NCBI GenBank assembly: GCA_036346255.1
Contig: CM070633.1
Location: 22,754,001 to 22,818,000, forward strand
Reading direction: 5' to 3'
Length of the DNA stretch: 64,000 bases
DNA from: Ampelocalamus luodianensis
Taxonomy: Eukaryota > Streptophyta > Magnoliopsida > Poales > Poaceae
Shown in pieces: positions 58,131 through 64,000 of this stretch. Every line of letters begins with the position of its first letter. The first letter of the stretch is position 1. The translations under genes and the position numbers were made by a program. The notes beneath the pieces are model-generated. The model did not search any database. It was not told the DNA's origin and saw nothing but the letters and a program-made list of their open reading frames with translations.

Positions 58131-58207
58131 TTAAATTTTGTTTTCAATTCCTTAGACTTCTGCTCTTGTGTCCGTGGCGTGAGTAGAATTCGGGGTCGAA
58201 TTCTGTT

Positions 58208-58220
58208 AAGGGGGATAGAA
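58208..58220 (+). other. R9 polypurine tract
   Basis: AAGGGGGATAGAA directly precedes the 3' LTR. Confidence 0.82.
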
Positions 58221-60586
58221 TGTCATACCCTGTTTTTAGTCGGAAAGAAAGAATTTAGTCGGGAACTCCGAAAGCTTAAAACTCTCGTTTGGAGTTTTTA
58301 GGTCGTGGGCCTCGGGAAGCCTTCCCACCCCTTGGCCGCCATGGGCCTAGGCCCATGCGCCCCCTCTAAACCCTAACCAGCCCCTTTTCCTCCCCTTGGC
58401 CGAACCCCACCTCCCCTTTGGCCGCCACCCCTCCCTTCCTCCTCTCTCCTCCCTCACACCCCTGCCCCTAGGTGCCGCCCCCAACCTCCCCGGGTGCTGG
58501 CCCCTGCTGGTTTGCCTCCCCATCCGGCCTTCGGACCTTCTCCCGCCGCCGGTTGCGCAAGGAGTTGAGGAGGACAGCAATTTGTTTGGGGCAAAAGAGG
58601 TGAGAAGGAGGGAGATCGTCTTCTCCGTGATTCGCCTACCTACTCCCTGGCTGCAGCAAGGGTAACGATGCGAATCTCATTGTTTTGTTTGATGGTAGAA
58701 GCGATTTGGATTCATTTTGTCTAGGCAGACTCGCTGCGTGTAAAGACTGATTCTGTCCTGTATGTTGGAGGGATTGTTTCGGTTATTTTTAGGCAGAATC
58801 TGAAGGTTCGGTCTCCTAGAGATATCTAGGTCTTGTTCTTACGTTTCAGTGGCCGCCGAGTTCACTCAAATCCGAGGTCCGAGTCAAAAGTTATGATAGA
58901 ATTAGTCTTGACTGTCCAGAATCCTGACGAGATTCTGCAGTCAATTTGTAAATTGTATAAGAAATTGTTATTCACAGATTTTGAACTTGGTGTCTCCTAG
59001 AAAATTGAAGTATCCCCTGTCAGGTTTAGATGGCCACTGAGTTTACTTGATTCCGAGTTATGGGTCAAAAGATATGTCTGATTTAACAGTCGCTGCCAGA
59101 AACCTGATGTGATTAATCTGTCTGTATATTTTCTATATTATGATAGAGAAGTTGGAAGAATCTGAAAGTTCACCCAACTAGGTTATTGTAGGTAATTCGA
59201 TAACCTTTTCAGATTGGTAAAGAACGCTCAATTCGGAGTTGTAACACAGAAGTTATGATCAACTGAATATTTCTGCTGAATTTTGGTAGGCTGAATCTGT
59301 GCTGAATGTTCAAACAATTATTAGCCTATTAATTTGACCAAATTGGTTTGTCGCGTCAACTAGAGTTTTGTAGTTAGACCAGTTAAGAATCTACAGAAAT
59401 TGGGTTTGCTATTTTTCGACTTTCAGGCTGTGAGTTATGTTAGTCCCCGTGTTGCTGTCCAGGATTTTCTTATTGGACAGACTCCGCTGTTTTCAGTCTA
59501 TGCGATATAGGATTTAATTGACTCTAATAGAAGTAAAATAGAACACCGACTAGTTGAACTGGGTATCATGTATACTTATTAAGTTATTTCGTTGGTTTAG
59601 CGGCGAAACTTGGGTATAAGAGCGCCTTCGTTGCGGATAACGCCGCAACGTGAAGGCAAGTACCATGTTTATTTGGATGTTTGTGCATTGTGGTTTTTAG
59701 CATGAGTTGTTTTGGTAACTCTGTGAGACATGTGAAATGAATTATTCATGCCTTGTTCAATACATTGAGTTCATGAATAGAAGTGATGTTATGGTATATT
59801 TCATTTAATTGTTGCATGCATTCATTGACATTTGACGTCCACGGAGTGGATGAGAACCACCATCAATTCCAAGATGGTTGGATAAGACCCATTAATTCCA
59901 ATATGGGCAATGTTGGACACCCGTATGAAACGTTCTTCATACGGGAAGTGGATCCCGCATTTTTGTTAAGATGCGGGCTTGAGTGATCACCGACGGTGTT
60001 CACCGCTATACCAGATATCTGGCGTGTGCAGTCCATTCCTTGATTTGAGCATTCATATCATGTATTCATAAGTAATCCAATGTGTTATGATCGAACCCAA
60101 TGATGTTATGTTTGATCTTCAATGAATGAATGTTTTTCTTAATCATTGTACTTGCTTGAGTCATGGACTCACTCTTGCTTTGTTTGTTTATTTCTAGGTG
60201 ATCGTTGATGAAGTTCACTTGGGAGGGAGTAGATGAGCACTACTCGAATAATGCACTTCACATTAGACTCATTACTATAAGAAATAATGATTCTCTTTGT
60301 CATCTTTTGGTTTGTAATAAATAAATTTAGTCATGGATGGTACCTTTATGATCAATGAGAACATAGATGAGATCTTTAAGTCATATGGTTATTTGTTATC
60401 TTAGCTCATTATCGTTGATTCATGTTTAGATCTTAGAATTGGATTTCATGACTAGTTTTTGATTCTTGTGTGTTTTTGTTGTGTGGAACCTCCAGTATCC
60501 TCGTATACAAAGGAGGTTTTGCCGAAATTTAGTATTTCAGCTTAGGGTAGTTGCATTCCAGGCTCGTGCTGAGTTGGGGTGTTACA
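58221..60586 (+). repeat. R9 3' LTR
   Basis: A 2,366-bp LTR matching 50905-53262 over its full length. Differences are mainly single bases in C or G runs and at CAG/CTG or CG positions. It carries the 18-bp palindrome at 58340-58357, the hairpin array 59838-60022 and the terminal inverted repeat 60487-60518. Confidence 0.94.
59838..60022 (+). other. Hairpin array in R9 3' LTR
   Basis: Stems: TCCAC/GTGGA 59838-59850; ACCATC/GATGGT 59859-59878; CCCAT/ATGGG 59888-59907; CCCGTATGAA/TTCATACGGG 59920-59945; CCCGCAT/ATGCGGG 59954-59977; CACC/GGTG 59988-59998; palindrome CCAGATATCTGG 60011-60022. Confidence 0.78.
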
Positions 60587-60591
60587 ACAGC
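60587..60591. repeat. R9 target site duplication, right (ACAGC)
   Basis: ACAGC equals 50900-50904; R8 resumes here. Confidence 0.93.
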
Positions 60592-61800
60592 TCCCACTTT
60601 CTTGGTGATGCGATACGGCCCGACATATCGAGGAGCCAGTTTGCCCTTGACACCGAAACGACGATGTCCCTTGAGGTGAGACTTTAAGATACACAAAGTC
60701 ATTGGGCCGAAACTCACCACGACGACGCCGACCGCATAGCTCTTTCGCTCGACTCGAGCTACGCGCAAGTGCTCACGAATCAATCGCACTTGACTTTCAC
60801 CTCATTGATGGAATCGGACCAAAGAACCGCCTTTCGCGGTTCACTGGGTTCAACGGGTTCGTGACGCCTCCCATACAATGCCTCGAACGGTGCCATGCCG
60901 AGACTAGCCTGGAAGCTGTTGTTGTAAGAGAACTCGGCAAGCGGCAAACTCTTCTCCCAATTCTTCCCATAGGAAAGAACACAGGCACGGAGCATATCTT
61001 CAAGGACTTGGTTGACTCGCTCCGTCTGACCATCAGTCTGAGGATGATAGGCTGAGCTGAAAGTAAGACGGGTACCCATGGCCTCCTGTAGACTGTGCCA
61101 AAGTCGGGAAGTGAAAAGAGAACCACGATCTGACACCATCGTTCGTGGCACACCATGCAAACTCACAATGCGGGATATGTAGAGGTCTGCCAATTTACTG
61201 ACGCTGAGGGCGGTACATACTGGCAGAAAATGTGCTACTTTCGTCAATCTGTCAATAACCACCCAGATAGCATCCTTCCTCAAGAAGCACAGGCGGACGG
61301 TGATGAAGTCCATACCAACGGAATCCCACTTCCACTCTGGTATAGGCAAGGGCTGGAGGAGACCTGCTGGACGCTGATGCTCGGCCTTCACGCGACAACA
61401 TACGTCGCATCTGGCAACGAACCCGGCAATCTCGCGCTTCATGCGAGTCCACCAGAACCTCTGCCGCAGATCTTGGTACATCTTGGTAGCCCCGGGATGG
61501 ATGGACAAAGGCGAATCATGGGCTTCCTGAAGGATCAAATCCCGCAACTTCGGGGATCTTTGGGACCACGAGCGCTGCCCAAACCATACAACACCGTGCT
61601 CATCCTCTGTGAAACACTTGGTGAACCATCCCCGATGGTGCCGCTTGATTTTACCCACGCCATCATCGATTGTCGTGCTGCCTTGATCCGATCCACCAAG
61701 GTTGGTTGCACAACCAAGGCAAACAAGGGAACCATGCTCAACCAAACCCAAGTTGAGACGCTGAAAGTGCGAGAAGCGCAGGTTGTCGCTCTTGGATCAT
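60592..61800 (-). CDS. pol: R8 integrase catalytic part, near-intact core
   Basis: The open minus-strand frame from 61751 to 60780 gives 323 residues. Zinc-binding His78, His85, Cys115 and Cys118 are present (HDSPLSIHPGATK, FVARCDVC). The catalytic triad Asp148 (VGMDFI), Asp208 (VSDRG) and Glu244 (TERVN) has spacing of 59 and 35 residues. LAEFSYNNSFQASLGMAPFE and ALYGRRHEP follow. Integrase joins element DNA to the host. A frame change near 60785 leads to LKGHRRFGVKGKLAPRYVGP (60600-60690), then the R9 insertion; the tail is 50599-50904. Confidence 0.9.
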
Positions 61801-62215
61801 CAGTATTGCAATACACCTTTCGGCTAAGTGCATCAAGAACCACATTGGCCTTGCTCGGATGATACCGAATACCCATGTCATAATCTTTGATCAATTCCAA
61901 CCATCTCCTCTCGCACCGAGGTTCAGATCTGTTGAGTGAACAAGTATTTCAAACTCTTGTGATCGGAATACACCTCACAATGGTTTCGATCAAATAATGC
62001 CGCCAAATCTTGAGTGCATGAACCATCGCAGCAAGCTCTAGATCATGGGTGGGATAGTTGAGCTCATGAGGCCTCAATGCCTAGATGCATAGGCAACCGC
62101 TTTACCTTCCCGCATAAGAACACATCCGAGTCCCTGACGAGAGGCATCGCAATAAATATCGAAGCTCTTGTGGATATCAGGAAGAGTAAGGACTGGGGCT
62201 GAAGTCAATCGCCGT
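61800..62215 (-). pseudogene. pol: R8 RNase H, broken in the middle
   Basis: The N-terminal part is in frame with reverse transcriptase: FDIYCDASRQGLGCVLMREG with the catalytic Asp near 62146, then VAYASRH and a stop at 62074. YPTHDLELAAMVHALKIWRH is readable in the next frame (about 61985-62060), a broken region follows, and ELIKDYDMGIRYHPSKANVV then LDALSRK resume at 61815-61900. Confidence 0.82.
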
Positions 62216-63090
62216 TTGAGCTCCTGAAAACTCTCATCACAAGCAGAGGACCATACAAACTTCTTGTCCTTCTTGAGCAATTCAGTCATCGGCTTTGCGA
62301 TCTTGGAGAAGTTCTCGATAAAGCGGCGATAGTAGCCCGCTAAACCAAGAAAACTCCGCACATCAGTGACTGACTTGGGCTGGCCCCAAGATAGAACATC
62401 GCTGACCTTGCTGGGATCCACAGCTATGCCTCCAGCTGAAAGAACATGGCCCAAGAATGCCACTTCCTTCAACCAGAACTCACATTTGCTGAACTTTGCA
62501 TACAGCTGATGCTCCCGCAACTTGCCCAAAACAATTTTCAGATGCTCAGCATGCTCTGCTTCAGTCTTGGAATAGATAAGAATGTCATCAATAAAAACCA
62601 CCACAAATTTATCCAAAAACTCCATGAATACTGAATTCATAAGGTTCATGAACAACGCTGGAGCATTGGTTAAACCGAAAGACATGACGTGTACTAAATG
62701 CATGCACCATAACGAGTAGTGAAAGCCGTCTTGAATATCCTCACACGATCCGCACTTGATGATAGCCCGATCTCGGATCAATCTTGAGAACACCGAGCTC
62801 CGCATAACTGGTCAAAAGATCATCAATGCGGGCGAGGATATTTGTTCTTCACCGTCACTTCATTGAGAGGACGGTAATCAACACACATGCGCAAAGTCTT
62901 GTCCTTCTTCTTCACAAAGATCACCGGACAACCCCAAGGAGATGAACTGGGACGGATGAAACCCTTTGCTTGGAGCTCACCAAGCTGCTTCTTCAATTCT
63001 TCTAGCTCATTGGGAGGCATCCGATCTGGCGCCGAAATCGGAGCGATGCGGGCAGCAACTCGATGACAAACTCCGGATCTCGAACCGAGG
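62200..63090 (-). pseudogene. pol: R8 reverse transcriptase, one break near 62815
   Basis: The N-terminal part at 62823-63101 reads LEELKKQLGELQAKGFIRPS, SPWGCPVIFVKKKDKTLRMC and VDYRPLNEVTVKNKYPRP. After a break in the fingers (62690-62822), the palm and thumb are open to 62215: MSFGLTNAPALFMNLMNSVF, the catalytic FIDD at 62584-62595, SKCEFWLKEVAFLGHVLSAG and RSFLGLAGYYRRFIENFSKI. Confidence 0.86.
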
Positions 63091-63099
63091 CATCCGGGC

Positions 63100-63620
63100 A
63101 AATCTTCAGAAAGACATCCTCAAAGTCGATACTATGGGAACATCCTGACCGCAAGGCCGCTTCGCTTCTAATGCACAAAGATGCGGACCACAAGCCGCGC
63201 GAAATCCGACCGCCGCTGAAGGGTCGGTAAGGTAGACAATCTTCGGCACAATCGATTTGCCCCAAGTGTTGGGACAACCAATCCATGCCAAGAATCACAT
63301 CGGACTCACGAACCCGAGCGAGAATAAGATTTGCTAAAAATCCCCTCCTTGACTATGATAGGAACATCCGACATCAAATCGCTCTCATTTCCGACCCGAG
63401 AGCGGATGAGCAAAGGAACTTCCAACGGAACACGGTGAAGACCACTAGCAGCAGCAAATGATCTTGAAATAAAAGAATGCGATGCTCGTAATCAAATAAT
63501 ACCGCAGCAGGGCGAGAATTGACAAGAAGTGTACCAATCACGACATCCGCGCCCCGAGCCTCCTCACTGAAAGGTGGTTCACTCGCCGCCGCACACAGGT
63601 CTTCGATAATCTTACGTCGC
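63100..63620 (-). pseudogene. pol: R8 aspartic protease, active site damaged
   Basis: Minus-strand pieces: DVVIGTLLVNSRPAAVLFD (63495-63550) leads into the active site, where the residues after Phe-Asp read YEHRILL through a frame change. VILGMDWLSQHLGQIDCA is at 63245-63298 and a spacer with DPEFVIELLPA near 63055-63090. This is the fourth protease with a lesion at the same codon. Confidence 0.75.
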
Positions 63621-63639
63621 GGGTGACCACTCCCCGCCG

Positions 63640-64000
63640 CGTCCTCCATTAGGGACGAGGGCTACCGCAACACTCGAGGCGTGCATTCGCATAATGGCCC
63701 TTGTTGTGGCAAGTGAAAACAAGTAACCTCGGCCGCCGGATTGCGGAGGCCGCTCTCACTGGATGATCGCGCACGTGGATCAAACACGCTGCGGTGGACG
63801 AAGAGCGGTGCAGATGGCCTCGGCGCGGTGGAGCAAAAGAACGGGCCGTGTGCCCGGCCACCGAGGACGAACGAGAGGTGTGAGTAGGCGATCGCCTCCC
63901 ATTTGCGCTTGCGGGACTCGCCGCGCTTCGCTTTATGCTCGCAACGATGGCCTTATCTACCAAGGCTCGAAAGTCGAGAAGTCCACAATAGATAACTTGT
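63640..64000 (-). pseudogene. gag: R8 gag C-terminal part, cut by window end
   Basis: On the minus strand VDKAIVA (63940-63963) marks the end of the capsid region. A basic Ser/Pro-rich linker follows, then the zinc knuckle TCHNKGHYANA near 63680-63715, with Cys positions disturbed by indels. The rest of gag, the leader, primer site and 5' LTR lie beyond 64000. Confidence 0.75.

Larger units (their letters stand above)
50905..60586 (+). mobile_element. R9: complete Tekay-like element inserted in the R8 integrase
   Basis: A 9,682-bp element: 5' LTR 50905-53262, primer site, gag, protease, reverse transcriptase, RNase H, integrase, chromodomain, polypurine tract, 3' LTR 58221-60586, and perfect duplication ACAGC. 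It is the youngest layer on this side. The integrase tail (HNVFHVSMLRK) and REATWE-type chromodomain place it in the Tekay/Del group, in a different family from R2 and R8 and closer to R6. Confidence 0.95.
46399..64000 (-). mobile_element. R8: Tekay-like element, minus strand, interrupted by R9, running off the window
   Basis: Visible parts are the 3' LTR (46399-50559), polypurine tract, integrase and chromodomain (50599-50904 and from 60592), RNase H, reverse transcriptase, protease and the start of the gag region at the right edge. The 5' LTR is outside. Its frames are the longest among the chromoviruses here, with an intact integrase core. LTR layout matches R5 and protein sequence is close to R2. 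Confidence 0.92.

Noticed and set aside
61155..61862. 235-residue plus-strand frame
   Set aside because: Antisense shadow of the well-supported R8 integrase on the minus strand.

Overview
This window is a block of nested LTR retrotransposons with no recognisable host gene, tRNA, rRNA or CRISPR array. The families point to a plant, most likely a grass: Ty3/Gypsy chromoviruses of the Tekay/Del type with 2.2-4.5 kb LTRs, a Tat-type Ty3/Gypsy fragment, initiator-Met-tRNA-like primer sites and 5-bp target duplications. The species cannot be named. The setting is probably gene-poor, methylated heterochromatin.

Layout. R1 (minus, 1-27087) is a Tekay-like element. Its 3' LTR is cut by the window start (1-3238), its decayed gag-pol is at 3239-7770, and an extra broken coding region lies upstream of gag (about 8110-8840). 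Its 5' LTR is 9017-12059 plus 25626-27087. R2 (plus, 12060-25620, duplication GATTA) is a complete Tekay-like element inserted in that 5' LTR. R3 (plus, 27088-29554) is a piece of a Tat-type element with mostly open protease and reverse transcriptase frames. R4 (minus LTR, 29555-31380 plus 44212-44827) cuts R3. R5 (plus, 31381-44211, duplication GTAGC) is a solo LTR inside R4. R6 (minus, 35709-44151, duplication GTGAT) is a complete element inside R5 with near-identical LTRs but a badly decayed interior. R7 (minus LTR, 44828-46398) lies in R4. R8 (minus, 46399 to beyond 64000) is a Tekay-like element inside R7 whose integrase and reverse transcriptase are still largely readable. R9 (plus, 50905-60586, duplication ACAGC) is a complete Tekay-like element inside the integrase frame of R8. 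The deepest chain is R3, R4, R7, R8, R9.

How the parts work. Each full element carries LTR promoters, a primer binding site, gag, protease, reverse transcriptase, RNase H, integrase, a chromodomain (where readable) and a polypurine tract. Nearly all are frame-broken. The breaks concentrate at CAG/CTG trinucleotides, and the same protease active-site codon is damaged in all four chromovirus copies where it was examined. This looks at least partly like long-read base-calling error at methylated CHG cytosines rather than true decay.

Most notable signals. The LTRs of R6, R7 and R9 carry an array of about six consecutive short hairpins. Stem sequences differ between families while pairing, order and linkers persist. 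The longer Tekay LTRs (R2, R5, R8) carry other conserved hairpins and a 12-bp palindrome shared by six LTR copies. These look like selected RNA structures inside the LTR transcript, possibly within a leader intron.
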